From assembly GCA_003693705.1 (NCBI GenBank), contig RBZT01000338.1, forward strand, positions 1 through 64,000: 64,000 nt of DNA. The letters are read 5' to 3'. This document shows positions 23,490 to 35,200 of this stretch, piece by piece. A program made the translations under genes and the position numbers. The DNA is from Polymyxa betae. Lineage: Eukaryota; Endomyxa; Phytomyxea; Plasmodiophorida; Plasmodiophoridae. Position 1 is the first letter of the stretch, and each line of letters begins with the position of its first letter. Below the pieces are notes generated by a model that saw only the letters and a list, made by a program, of their open reading frames with translations, was not told the DNA's origin and ran no database searches.

Positions 23490-25389
23490 CTTGGTTCGGG
23501 GGTGTGATAGAATACTTTAGATCAGGGACGGACGACGCCCCCTGTAATAATAACAATGATATTATATAGGATAGACAATATAGATAACGAAACTGAACCA
23601 TGTCGACTGTCACGTGGATGAGTCAACGGTCATTGACTGTAACGTTATTCATGACTCATCCGACCATCACTATTGGTAGGTAAAGTGAGACTGTGATGAT
23701 CTTTGTTATTTGGTGTCGCAAGGTTTCCAAATAGACATGTGCTGTATTCTCCACTCCACCCTGTTTGCATCTTTATGGTGCCCGATCCTATTTTTTTAAC
23801 AAATCGGATATTTTTCGAAGATTTTTCAGCCTATGCCGTCAACCCGCATCAAGTCATTTTTTGAGATTAGTCTTCATCAAAGAATAAATTGTCTAAAAAT
23901 CCGCCTTTGCATATTGTTGGAATTGCCAGTAAAATGGTTTACTGAATGTCTTAACATATTCCATATGTCAGTTTTAGATGATTCTATTTGTCTGGTCATA
24001 ACCCTAACCCCAACCTATTGCAGAAATATTTTACAGAGGCTGCCTTATGGCAGCAAAGACCGAAATTTCATTTTGGTAACAAACTTCAATTTCTGAGAAC
24101 AACTTCATTTTGAAAGGAGCAAATTAACAAAGATCACATTGTATCGGTTTATAGCATGTTATAAAGTTATAATCGCTGAATAGGTGCATGTTTATCTATG
24201 TATTAGCTCTGTTCTAGTGAATCTTCCACTGAGTCGCTACCTAATCGTTGGCTATTTGTAACTATCGATCCTGTTATTTGTGCTTAGGATTTTCAACACT
24301 TACGGAATACAATCGTTGATAGAAGTGGCGACAGCTGCCAACTTCTGCATAAAATTATACTGAGTGAGGTCAGTCGCAGTTTAGAGATGCGTGAGCGCGG
24401 GCGCCGGTGCGAAGGCGAAATTTTGGGCGAGGTGCATTCGGGTGCGTGTGGATTTTGGGAAACGCAGTTCAAACATCGGGCGGATTTGGGGATCGACGAA
24501 ATGGTGGCGTTGCGGGACTTCCAAGCTCCCATCGGTTTTCTGAGACATTCAACCAACTCAACTTGAGAAAGTATGTAACCTCCTTGATAAAATGTAATCG
24601 AAATTGTAAAATTCTACGTTTATTTCCCATGGGCTGATCAAATTTTAAATTGATTTATAACTTGTTTTGAGCCATCGTGGTTTAGTGGGCTGGATGTTAT
24701 AATGTTAACGGATGTTGATTACATTTATAATGGGTTGAATGTATCTATTGTTGCATTATGGATGTAGAGTTTATTTAATTCCCAGAATTTTAGGTCATGT
24801 GATTGCATTTTTCGTAAATTTCTTGTTTTCTAATAAACCCATTTTTTAATTTCAACCATTTATATGTTAGGAATGTGGTAGACATGAAATTCAGCTCTAC
24901 GTATTGATTGAGCTATGCCACCTTAAACTGCTATGAAGTGACCGACCGACTATATCTCTGGCAATTGCAACTATACGGCCATGATCCATATTGAAAATGT
25001 CGTCGGAGGTTTAGGGGGCAATCGGCGCTCCAGTATGAGATTGCGCATCTGTTGTTCATTCGTGACATCACCTAACACTTGCCAATATTGTTACAAGTTA
25101 CAATTTGCACTAATACAGTACTTTTCAGTTGACAGAACATTCAAATACAAAGACGCTGTTTGGAGACTTTTATGGATTTTAAAAGAATCGTGAAAGGCAT
25201 TCCAGTAGTGTAGTTTGTCAGAAGGCAACACTCGATGGGAAAACAGGCAGGAACTTTGCATGTTTTAATGCAAATTGAGGGCGCTGTTTGGAGAATTGTT
25301 ATATAGAAGGAGAAACCGTAAAATTCCATATTATGTTACAGTATATTATAGAAGGACAGACTGATTGGCATCACCTCGAATAAATAAGC
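23490..25389. other. Intergenic region with one coding-like stretch
   Basis: It includes the promoter of the large secreted-protein gene and a telomere-like AACCCTAACCCC at 24000. At about 24360-24565 the plus strand is open and reads like real protein (EILGEVHSGACGFWETQFKH) up to a stop; upstream the frame breaks, so it may be a last exon or a fragment. 24600-25360 is AT-rich with nothing seen. Confidence 0.35.
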
Positions 25390-25871
25390 CTAGAAACAGC
25401 AATCGCAATCGAATGGACATAGGGAAGTACCACCACCCTCTCCGATTCTTAACTCTTCAGCTGTATAGAGGCGCAATCCGTCGATGGTCCGGTACGTCTG
25501 TTGAGCGGCCGCCCCTTGCCGGCTCAGGCCCAGGTCGTCGTCCATCGGAGCCGCTTGCCTGGCCTACAGCACGTCAAATGAGCGGTGTTCACAGACAGGT
25601 ATCATAACGGAAACGTAAAAGACTGTCAAGCAATGTAAGCTCGGCGTACCCAGATCACGGGACCGTCGCTCTCCTTCTTCTTCGCAGCGGCGACCTGCGC
25701 CTTCGCCGTCTTAATATTCTGGAAAATGTCATCGATATCGGCCGTACTGGCCCGCGACTGGGACTGGGTGCTGGGCGGCGCGGCCTTCTTCGTGTTGCCT
25801 TTGGCGGACGTGACCGTGGTCTTCTTTGTGATCGACGGCCGCGGGCTCGAAGACGTCGCCTTGAGCGCCAT
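25390..25871 (-). CDS. DUF1764 family protein
   Basis: Two exons, 25871-25650 and 25563-25390, joined by an 86-nt phase-0 intron, give 131 aa. The N-terminal half is Lys/Ser/Thr-rich and leads into DIDDIFQNIKTAK, the DDIF motif of DUF1764. The second exon ends LYTAEELRIGEGGGTSLCPF-DCDCCF, which matches the conserved C-terminus of this eukaryotic family (GGGTxLCPFDCDCCF). The molecular function is unknown; the clustered Cys residues suggest metal binding. The start ATG at 25871 is chosen because it follows the telobox region. An upstream in-frame ATG (25957) would overlap the telobox and the divergent gene. The gene is divergent from the BTB gene at 25959, with only 87 bases between their start codons. 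Confidence 0.9.
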
Positions 25872-25936
25872 CTCCTTCGCGTTCGTTCGGAGTCGAGCGA
25901 GGCCGGCCGTCTGACCGACTGGCGCAGTTTCTTGCG

Positions 25937-25956
25937 AAACCCTAGACCCTAGACCC
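25937..25956 (+). promoter_or_regulatory. Telobox cluster in a bidirectional promoter
   Basis: AAACCCTAGACCCTAGACCC lies between the divergent DUF1764 and BTB start codons, ending two bases before the BTB ATG and 65 bases from the DUF1764 ATG. Teloboxes are known ribosomal and housekeeping promoter elements in plants and some protists; the role here is inferred from position. Confidence 0.55.
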
Positions 25957-25958
25957 AT

Positions 25959-26870
25959 ATGGACTTGGAGCTGACCTGCATCACGCTCCCGCCCAGATAT
26001 AACGACCCCGGCAGCGCCGATCTCATCGTCCAAGTGAATGACTGCACGTTTCATCTTCACCGTCACGTGATGGCGGCGTTCTGTAACGATATCCCACAGG
26101 GACAACTCCGATTCAACGTTACTCCCAGTGTCAATCCCGTACACGGCTTCGACCTATTCTGTCAGACTGTGTACGGTATGACGCAGCTGAATCGACTCAA
26201 CACCGATCAGCTGTTTGCGCTGGTTTTCATTGCCGATGCGTTACAGTCCCGGGCCGTACTGGCTATTTGCGATGCGGCTCTGTACGAAGTCGGATTCCGA
26301 TCGAAGACGTGGATTAGCAGCCTGCAATTCGCTCGCAGATATAACCTGCAGAAAACATTACAAATGATCGTTCAGGTTGGTGATTACGTTGGAATGAAAT
26401 ATTATATGATGATTTCATACTTTCTGCTCTTGGATGATCTCATCAACAACAATGGCTTTTTCAAGATTGTGAAGTTTCACCTCTCACTATCAATGTTATA
26501 GGAGAATCTTGACGAGTTGATCTCTATACAACCGTTACTACTCGATGACCTGCCTGTTCATCAATTTCACCATCTTTTGTCCACAATTCGTTCGCCATTC
26601 TTACCTAAAGTTCGTCTCATACTGAACTACTGCAGTCAACAGCAGGTTCCATTGCACGAGTGCAGAAATATCACAATTAAAGGTGACCTTCTCATCGCTG
26701 CTTTCGACACCCTCATCATGACTGTTGACGGCGACGAGGCCGATAAACAAGCAATAACCATCGGTCTGGAAGTTGCCAATAGAATAGTTCTGATTGGTGA
26801 TGATGAGCGAATGCGAGGACCATGTCTCCTATATCGTATTATAGCTGAACGTGCCCTCAAACTGTCTTGA
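25959..26870 (+). CDS. BTB/POZ domain protein
   Basis: Exons 25959-26375 and 26502-26870, with a 126-nt phase-0 intron (donor GTTGGT), give 261 aa. The first 115 residues have the BTB pattern: SADLIVQVNDCTFHLHRHVM followed by a variable strand, then FCQTVYGMTQLNRLN and FIADALQSRAVLAICD. The remainder is helical and BACK-like. There is no Kelch, MATH or zinc-finger part. Such proteins commonly act as substrate adaptors for Cullin-3 ligases; this is family knowledge, not shown here. A second BTB gene of similar build lies at 50810. Confidence 0.8.
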
Positions 26871-27189
26871 CACGATCGGAAGAACTTCCGGACGGTTTAG
26901 CCTGATTTCATCAATATGATTTCGAAGTATGGAAGTACAGTTAATAAACGTTATATTATATAGAGATAGATACATAGATACATCGTCAATCAGATTCGAT
27001 ATAGATCAAGAACCCAGATTGAACGTAATAATCACTGAATTAAGCACATGGCGGATTTGGGACGGATCCATGTTGATAACCGTTCCATCATCCCTATTGA
27101 AGGCAATCCCGATTTGATATCGTCTTCACAACCATGGGAGGGACGCTCCAGAATCGTCATATCCACTTTCGTACCTACATAACAAGCAA

Positions 27190-28041
27190 TCACCGTGATA
27201 TTTCAAGAAGAGATTTACAAAGAAAAGAAGTGACTGTTAGATCAGAAACATTTGCAAAAGATTGGGAAATACCTTCACTTTGTTGTGCAGAATCTATAGA
27301 AGGCACCTCACATTCTATAGATAAACTGGATGATAACATAGGCGTTACTATTCGCCTTCTCTTAGATATTCGGTGCGTCTCGCTATCACTGGACAGCAGC
27401 ATATCAGCTTCAGCAGCTGGCGATGAGGCAGTCTCTTGATCGTCAGAATGATCGCCACCCTCATCGCAGTCTGAATGAGCCGGTATCGCTGTTCGATTAC
27501 GTCGATAGTAGACCATGACGGAGCGATTCGTATACAGACGCCGATCGCCAAATCGCTGCCTCATGAGGTTGGCGATCGCCACCCAATCATTGCCATAAAT
27601 TGATACTAACGAGATCAGGTGCAACTTCTCGTCGTTCGACCAGACATGGCAGCGGCGGCTCGGTCGAAGCGCGGCCCCTTCGGACACCGAAATCGTTTCG
27701 GGCCGCGCCAGGCCAGTAGCGGGCGTACTGGTCGTCAGCTGCTGCTGCTGCCTCGACCGCTCTTCGATTAGATCCGACAGCGAACGCGGTCCAGTGCGGC
27801 TTTGCATCGGGGGGCTGGTGGTGGTCGTGGTGGCGCCATCGGATTCGCCCGTGGACGTACTGCCCCCCCGGGGTGACTGCACGGGTTGCTGATCGTCCCG
27901 GAAGCGTTGGACGATGTCGTAGGCCAGACGCAGGGAGGCGTCGCGCAGCGCGACGTCGTACTGGCCCGCGCCAGGTTCTGGTGAGAGGCCGAACGTCATG
28001 GAGATGTTAGTTGCAACGAAGGTGGTGGTGGACCCGTTCAT
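27190..28041 (-). CDS. Myb/SANT-like DNA-binding protein
   Basis: The first ATG at 28041 gives 283 aa. The N-terminal half is Ser/Thr/Gln-rich and disordered. A Myb/SANT-like helix-turn-helix follows at about residues 150-205 (CHVWSNDEKLHLISLVSIYG, NDWVAIANLMRQRF), with the spaced aromatic residues of that fold. A nuclear-localisation-like RISKRRRIV lies further on. The last 20 codons contain a possible 39-nt intron (donor GTATTT after GAAG) that would keep the frame, so the very C-terminus is uncertain. A single Myb repeat with a low-complexity flank suggests a nuclear regulator, perhaps of chromatin or transcription. Confidence 0.75.
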   Translation of the reverse strand: MNGSTTTFVATNISMTFGLSPEPGAGQYDVALRDASLRLAYDIVQRFRDDQQPVQSPRGGSTSTGESDGATTTTTSPPMQSRTGPRSLSDLIEERSRQQQQLTTSTPATGLARPETISVSEGAALRPSRRCHVWSNDEKLHLISLVSIYGNDWVAIANLMRQRFGDRRLYTNRSVMVYYRRNRTAIPAHSDCDEGGDHSDDQETASSPAAEADMLLSSDSETHRISKRRRIVTPMLSSSLSIECEVPSIDSAQQSEGISQSFANVSDLTVTSFLCKSLLEISR

Positions 28042-28127
28042 GGGCGGGTATGACCGGCAGTCCTGAGAAGGGATCTCCGGGTCAGTCACGGCATCCGGAC
28101 GGACGGGTCCGTAGTGATGATGGGAAA

Positions 28128-28137
28128 TAGGGTTTTG
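28128..28137 (-). promoter_or_regulatory. Telobox-like motif upstream of the Myb gene
   Basis: On the minus strand CAAAACCCTA lies about 90 bases upstream of the Myb/SANT start codon. Confidence 0.4.
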
Positions 28138-28456
28138 AACATGAAAGGAAACGGGAAAAATGCGCGATCAAATCGTCGAACAAAACCTCCGGAATATCAG
28201 TCAAATACGACCTGATATTCCGGAAGAACATCACAGCAGAATATTGACGAAACCGTAACAACATTGAAGAGATCGATGAGGTGATTTTGTAAATCAGAGC
28301 TAAACCTCCAACTGATTTGCAAACGAATAATGTCACATGACAATGCTTTTCTTTTCATATAGCATTATGTTTTTGAGACAAAGTAGTCAAACAGCGACCA
28401 CGGCTTTGATAGAATACGACGAATGTGAAAAACAGCAATAGTGGGAATTTACAGCA

Positions 28457-28993
28457 TTATTGGAAAACTTTGTAAATTTCAATATACAATTCAAAAATAT
28501 TCGGATAACAGCCGTATAAATTCAGGTCCAGAGAAAGAAAAGAAACAGAAACCAGGAAATAGAGAGATGTTACCTCTATATCAGCTGGTATACTGATATC
28601 ATACTGGATGGGAATACTGGACCAGCCATATTCGTCACTGTTGCATTGAAACTGATCGATAGCGATATCGGCTAGCGACTCTAACGGGTTCGGCACCAAA
28701 GATTGCAGCGTTTGACCCTCAGCGGAATCGACCTTCCCCTTCACGGAACGACGCTTGGCGCTGCTTAGCAACGAGCTTAAAGCGGTCGTTTTATGAAGCA
28801 CACCAAGCTCTGAAAGCTGGCGAAATTCCGAACTCAGAAGCAGCTGTCGATCTGGCCGAACCGAGCCGGACTTGCGCTCCATACCAAGCTGGATCTGGTT
28901 CCAGTGGTTGTGGGGGCCGTACCCGCCCACGGGTTCATTGAGGTCAGCGATCTCGGCTGGCGCGGAAGTCGGATGTCCCATGACAGCCGCCAT
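28457..28993 (-). CDS. Unknown protein, 5' part of a multi-exon gene
   Basis: The ATG at 28993, just after a telobox, opens a frame whose convincing coding part runs to a donor-like GAG|GTAACA at 28574 (140 residues). Beyond it the frame stays open to a stop at 28457, but the composition becomes intron-like (Phe/Leu/Tyr-rich). The protein begins MAAVMGHPTSAPAEIADLN and includes ELGVLHKTTALSSLLSSAKR and SSIPIQYDISIPADIE; no family was recognised. A candidate later exon lies near 28200-28320 (around SSDLQNHLIDLFNVV), but its phase does not match the donor, so the 3' half is unresolved. Confidence 0.5.
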   Translation of the reverse strand: MAAVMGHPTSAPAEIADLNEPVGGYGPHNHWNQIQLGMERKSGSVRPDRQLLLSSEFRQLSELGVLHKTTALSSLLSSAKRRSVKGKVDSAEGQTLQSLVPNPLESLADIAIDQFQCNSDEYGWSSIPIQYDISIPADIEVTSLYFLVSVSFLSLDLNLYGCYPNIFELYIEIYKVFQ

Positions 28994-29014
28994 ACAGAGA
29001 GTTGTATGGTCTAG

Positions 29015-29025
29015 ATTAGGGTTTG
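29015..29025 (-). promoter_or_regulatory. Telobox-like motif upstream of the unknown gene
   Basis: On the minus strand CAAACCCTAAT lies 22 bases upstream of the ATG at 28993. Confidence 0.45.
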
Positions 29026-30539
29026 ATAAGGTTAAGAGTGGGCGCTGCCCCCGGCTGGTATGGCATGTTACTGGTACAGTGGGGCGCGGCCTCCTGGAGT
29101 GACCCTCCAGAGTCCGCGTAGAGTGGATCCGCTGCCCACTCATTGACCCAAAAGTGACAGCGGGGGTTGCGCGCAAACCCTATTCGCAGTGCTCGAATCG
29201 CATCCACTCATTCTAGTGAACAGGTTGCACTCATTGAAACATCGATTTATAGCGAGACATTCACATACGACGTAATTGATGGGATACTCTCTGAAGTCGC
29301 TTGGTCACGACATTTGTGGACGGCCAAATCCTGCTGCATTAAGCACGAATCATATTGTGATCAAAACAACATTATATTTGTCTCAAAGCTCACAAACGTC
29401 ATTTGCTAGTACTATCAATTGGTGAAGAGATATATCTTTGCAGTTTTAAATGGATATTGTCGTGTAGATCTTCGATCGGGCTCGGGTACGACCCGAAAAA
29501 CCCGGGTCGGGTTAATATTGGGTCGGTTCGGGTAGAGGGCAGGTACCCGATCCGACTACCCGACAGTACCCGGCCCATATGAGAGCTGAATAAACGGCAC
29601 CCGTTGTTCTCCCATTATTCTATCTCGTCAATATAGCATCATTTCAATTGTCATGGACATGACAACCCGAAAGCGAAAAACCCCGATTTTGTTATGTTTG
29701 TCGACTTCATCCATTCCATTGAGGCTTTAATCACAGCGGAAGAGGCCAATCGGCGTGGCCTTTGCGCAACTTAATTTTAAAGCTGTGAAGATTCTTCAGT
29801 TGATGGTTTAGATTATAGAATCTCCTCTGCATCATGATGGGATTATCGCAGTACTGGATCAGACTATCGGTCAAATTTTCGATGGTTTTGCCTGAATGTT
29901 CCAGGGGACCTAGGAGCCGAGTGTGTCCAGCAGAAATCTTGATCACAATCGCTCAGTCTTGATACTGCCAACGCCGTGACATGTTCTCCCGTGAAAGCAG
30001 AAAACAAACAAGTCAGATTTTGATCTCATTCGTCGACTTCGTCTGGCAAATCGAAAGTCTTCAAAACGGATTGGGTCGAATCCGAAAACGATTGCAGGCT
30101 GCATAACGAAGCATTTTAGGCACAGCCGGATCAGTTCCTGTCCACCATATCCGGTCGAATTGGATTCGATTGCACAGCTTGTCCGCGATTTCGGTGGGTT
30201 GGGCGGCCTCAGTGCCCGCCTGGACCAAGGCCCAGATTATCCTTGTTGTCAAGTTCATAGATATTTCAGCTCTTGAAGTGATCTAGATATTCCCCTGGCT
30301 GTTTAAAGGCGCATCTATTTCGACCTGAAAGGAGCTGCTTCAATCAGGGATTCAGTTGAGTTGAAATTTATCGAAAATGTTTTATTCGATATCGCATCCT
30401 TGGGGTTGGAGATCGTCATTTATGCCAAGAATCTTATTCATGGAGTCATCAGTTCATGCGGATCGTGGTTCTGTTAAACGGATCATACCGATGGTAGCAC
30501 CATAGACTCGCATCACAATATGTTCCGATATAATCGAGA
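29026..30539. other. Repeat-containing region with unrecognised coding-like stretches
   Basis: It includes a CGGGT-rich hAT-like sequence (separate entry). A minus-strand stretch at 29731-29946 reads well as protein (SDSL-type start, then YNLNHQLKNLHSFKIKL and HADWPLPL), and another at 30061-30258 (WALVQAGTEAAQPTEIADK). They may be exons of one gene or relics of an element; no ATG or joined model could be supported. Confidence 0.35.
29467..29582. mobile_element. CGGGT-rich hAT/MITE-like terminal sequence
   Basis: A dense set of short direct and inverted CGGGTA/TACCCG units (GGGCTCGGGTACGACCCG, GGTACCCGATCCGACTACCC). This pattern is common in the subterminal regions of hAT elements and derived MITEs. 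A weaker relative lies at 36430. No transposase is seen here. Confidence 0.5.
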
Positions 30540-31128
30540 CTTTGATATGCGGAAGTGGATGAGGATTCTCGCAATACTCCGTGGCTTATTGCACGTCATG
30601 GGTATCGAGGATTCAGTACCACGCTCATTTTAGACCGATGATGCAGATCCTGGACCTTCGATCAAGAGCGCAGGTTAAGGAAAACTGCCGATGCATTCGC
30701 TACTACAGAGAGCATTGCTAAGGAAGCTGTCACAGCCTTTCAAGTGGACGCGAAGTCGCCGCCTCTCTTGGGTCTGTCCGTTAGGAGCAAGAACACCAAT
30801 TTGGCGATCTGATACAAGAAAGTGGTAGCCGGCGATTCTGGGGAACGGGTGTTATGATGATGGATAGTCAGGAACCCTTAATACCTTCTATCAAGATAAC
30901 CAGGCTGCAACTGCCGATTATCGTTTAGACATCACAACGACAAAACATATTGACATTAGACACCATTTCGTTCGAGAACGAATCGCAATCGACGACATTA
31001 CGATTATTAGCTGCGCGGCCGAAAACCGGATTGCAGACATGATGACAAAAGCGCTGGGCACGAATATCATCATTCGTTTACGCCTCGTGAGTGATGCTTA
31101 TTATGATCCACGTGTACAAAAGGAATAA
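30540..31128 (+). mobile_element. Ty1/copia retrotransposon relic (RNase H end)
   Basis: From about 30870 an open frame to the stop at 31128 encodes DNQAAT, then TKHIDIRHHFVRERI, a spacer and NRIADMMTKAL. This is the classic C-terminus of the copia polyprotein RNase H region. Further upstream a short stretch (RKWMRILAILRGLLHV, near 30550) fits the connection region before RNase H, but stops and frame changes separate the parts. No LTRs were found. This is a dead fragment. Confidence 0.8.
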
Positions 31129-32244
31129 ACCGCTCGCCCGATACTAGTTACGACTCCTCTCGTACGAAGGTCTATACGATGGCCAGAACACGACAGACTG
31201 CTCTAAAGATGAATGGCTTTCGCCCGTTACGCACGAACTTTGGTTGATGGAGTTCACTCAAGCAGCCGGTCCTGTACACCTACGTTTTCACATTTGAAGA
31301 ATTTTCTCACTGGAGAGAGACAGCAAATTCATGGTGATCAGATCCAATTTTAATGTAATAAACATTTAAATGTCACTGATGATATTCTAAACCAGTTCAA
31401 ATATGATACATCTCACAGACAAGTTGAGAAGATTCAACCTCTACTACTCTCCTGAGTCCTACTAATAGGGCCGTACGGGATAGAGACGAACATAAATGGG
31501 TGTAGAAATGAACGGCTTCGAAATTGGAAGTAGAAGCACTGATAGATATTATGGCCAGATGCCTGAGTACTACTAGCCTTGCGTTTCGGATAGAGCGCCG
31601 CCTGTTGACCAAACAACGAACTAGAAGAATTCAATCCATCCATTCACCTCTACTAGTATTGAGTATTTGCATAAATGGAGAGGGTTTTCTGATCTTCGAA
31701 ATTCTTGGTGTCCAGGTGATAACATTACCGTGTGAATTTTGTTGATGTAACTTTCACATCTCTACATTCAGTAGCATAGCAAATTTCTCTTAACGTTCTT
31801 CAAAATCACCCTTTTGCATCCATTCTAAATCACCGCATCTTTTCCAAAAGTGCGTGCACTTTTCTAAAACCCGGTTTCATCTACAGGTTTCAGGGGGCGG
31901 TTTTACTGGTGCTTTAAAATAATAGTTGTTGCTTCATATTCTACTGTTATCACAAATTTCGCACTTTTCCAGTCTAAATTTGTTTTGGAGGTAGTGTGAG
32001 GCGATTTTGCGTGGCCAAACACCTGATTCTGGACGTGCTCTGAATGATTGGTGCAGGATGTTTAGTGACGATTAATCTATAATTGTATTACGACGAGTAT
32101 ATAATACAGGATTCTTAAAATATCCCACACACTGTTGTGTTTATATAAAAGTGCGTGATCGCTCAGTGGTTGCGCCAAAGTTGCGCACAACAAAAACTGC
32201 TACCCGAGAAAGACTCGGCTCAGCACTCTGCGAGTCGAATTACT
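31129..32244. other. Spacer before the cysteine-repeat gene
   Basis: AT-rich, short frames only. A near-palindromic pair of stretches around 31440-31660 (CTCTACTACTCTCCTGAGTC versus GAGTACTACTAGCC) may be repeat debris. The promoter of the following gene should lie in its right part. Confidence 0.35.
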
Positions 32245-35200
32245 ATGGTCGGCCCAGCGACTGTCTTCCTGATACTGAACCTATCTGAGTGCTTACATTC
32301 ACTTCCGAGCCTAGTATTGCTACAGACGATCTGGATGTGACTTCTGATTGTCTCTCTCCTCTCGACCTTCACGTTACAGACACCAGAGTAAGATTGCTCT
32401 GTCACAATGAAGTCACATCACTTTAACATTCATTATAGGAACAGATTATCTATGATTCATATTCTATCCAAACCTCTGATTTCGATCTGGATGTAGATTT
32501 TGATGTATCAGTAATTATATAACTGTGATGATGGTAGGAAATTGATGTATTATTCAGATATTCAATGAGCATGAAATTTGTGAAATGCTGGACACCCGAC
32601 CTGATATTGGAATGTTATCAACGCCAATATCTTTATTACATCATACAGAGAGTGTTCCGGATTTTCCTCCTATTCAGGAAATTATCAATGTAATGTTTCT
32701 GTATACATGTCTCATGTTTTAGAGATCGCTGAAATAATCATAATCAGAATGGTGGGCATAGTCAGGTTACAGACTATCTTGAAAGTACTCCCGTCTTCCA
32801 TGATACAAAGCCCGGAGTACGATTTCTGTGCCAGAAAGAAATCACCTCTCTTTTAACATGCATTATAGGAACCCATTCACGATAATTCATATTCCATCCA
32901 AGACAAATCGGATGTTCCCTATTTCAACAACCTCTTCGATCCCTCATTTGATTTTAATCTGGATGTAGATTTTAATGTATGAAATGATTATATAACTGCG
33001 ATAATATGAAGTTGATGTATTATTCAGATATTCACTGAGAATGAAATTCATGAAATGTTGGACACCCGACCTGTTATTGGAACTGTATCAACATCAACAT
33101 CTTTATTACATCATACAGATAATGTTCCGGCTCTACATCCTATTCAGGAAACTAGCAATGTAATGTTTCCTGATCAAGTCTCATGTCTTAAACATCTCTG
33201 AGGTTTTCATAATCAGAATGATGAACCAGTTGAAACTATCTCCCGGAAACGTCCTCGTACTGACGAGACATCATTTCCAACCGACCTTCTGTCTACCTTC
33301 AATCATGATGTGACTGATATCAATGATTATAACAGTCTCTACAAGTTTCTGGTGAATTTTCTTGACGTTTTGTTCCTGTGTATATTGACTGTAGATTAGA
33401 TTAAAGAGCCGAATGATGAAGAACTTCATTCCTTGTCTTTAAAGTCCGATGGTTATGCAGGTCAATGCTCTATGAACAGCTGTCTATCAGTTATCAATGT
33501 GAACGGAAATGATCTGGATGTGAGCGAAACCAGACGAATCTGTTTTGCTCGGAGCTCATTGCAAAAACTGATTCTGATTGCGAATCTGTATCGGAAAGTG
33601 ATCTGGGGCTTCCTGGAATATGAATGGACTTGGAGCAATGCTGATGCTAGAATACGAAGTTGGCTGTATACCGTGTGTCGTCCTGTATTACGATGTGTTA
33701 TGCATTGCTGTCAGAAAGATCTCCGCATGTTTCAGACTGTCTGGGGGAATCCCTTCAATCATCGGAATCTCCGAAAAGAATGTTCCGGAGATAAATGCCC
33801 ATCTAAACTGTTAATTGCCGATCAGTCGATGAATCAGGTCCGAGATCGCTCCTTCATCTCTATTGACCCTCTAGCTCTACAGAATGACAGCAATTTTTCC
33901 GTAAAACGGATGAAATTCAGTTCATCACTGACGGATTTCGTTCTGCCAATGTTTGGCATGCTCTCTGAATTTCTGAAATTGTTTGATTTTAGTTTGGAGA
34001 AGATCACAGACTACACTACTCTGTGTGCTTTTCTGGTGAGATTTATTCATATTAAATGAGGAATCTCCCACTGAATCTGTAATACAGAAAAAGCAGCCTG
34101 ATGATGACGAGTACGCGTTTCTTACTGATACAACCAGGTTGTTCCCATCAAATGGCAACAGATATGTTGCAAAAGCCCGCATTATTATCAATCCTCTCAA
34201 TGATCAGCTCATATTGACCGAAACCTCGGAAATTTCAACTTCGAAGACCACGTTAGAGAAGTTGATATTGGTGGCCAGTTTATGTCTGAAATTAGGTCGG
34301 GCCAAGATTACCGATCGGAAATTGAACATGAAACGTGAAGGCTGTGAACATTGGCTGCGGCATACATGTTACCCAGTACTTTCATGTGTTAGAATATGCT
34401 GTCAGAATGATCTTCGGATCTTTCAATCTCGATGGGGAAATCCGTTTCCGCATTGTCGTTTTTGGATTAATTGTTCTAGACACAAAGGCAAGACGAAACA
34501 GTGCGGATTTGAGACTCCCAAATCACAATCAGTCGGTAACACAACGGGCGCTTTGTCTGAATTTCTGAAATCGTTTGATTTTGGTGTGGAGAATGTCACA
34601 GACTACACTACTCGGTGTGCTTTTCTGGTGAGATTTATTCATATTCAATGGGGAATATCACACTGAATCTGTAATACAGAAAAAGCTGCCTGATAATGAC
34701 GAGTACGAGTTTCTTACTGATACAAACATATTGTTCCCATCAAACGGCAGAACTCATGTTGCAAGAGCCCCGATTATTATCAAAGTTCTCGATGATCAGC
34801 TCATATTGACCGAAATCTCGGAAATCCCAAGTTCGAAGACCACGTTACAGAAGTTGATATTGATGGCCAGTTTATGTCTAAAATTAGGTCGGGCCAAGAT
34901 TACCGACCCGACGTTGAACATGAAACGTGAACGCTGTGATAATTGGTTGCGGCATGCATGTTATCCAGTACTATCATGCATTTCAATATGCTGTCAGAAT
35001 GATCTTCGGACTTTCCAATCTCGATGGGGAAATCCGTTTTCGCATTCTTGTTTTCAAAGGCTTTGTTCCAGGCACAATTGCAAGAGGCAACAGTGCGGAT
35101 TTGAGACTTTCATTGTCAGTAACAATGAGAAATATTCCATCAAATCGCAACTAGTTCGTGATAGAGGAGATCTTGGTCATTGTCTATTGAGATATTCTAT

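Noticed and set aside
25365-25607. Plus-strand 80-codon frame
   Set aside because: It overlaps the second exon of DUF1764 on the minus strand, which carries the conserved CPFDCDCCF end.
26376-26501. Continuation of the BTB protein through YVGMKYYMMISYF
   Set aside because: This stretch is the intron; splicing at 26375/26502 continues the helical domain in phase.
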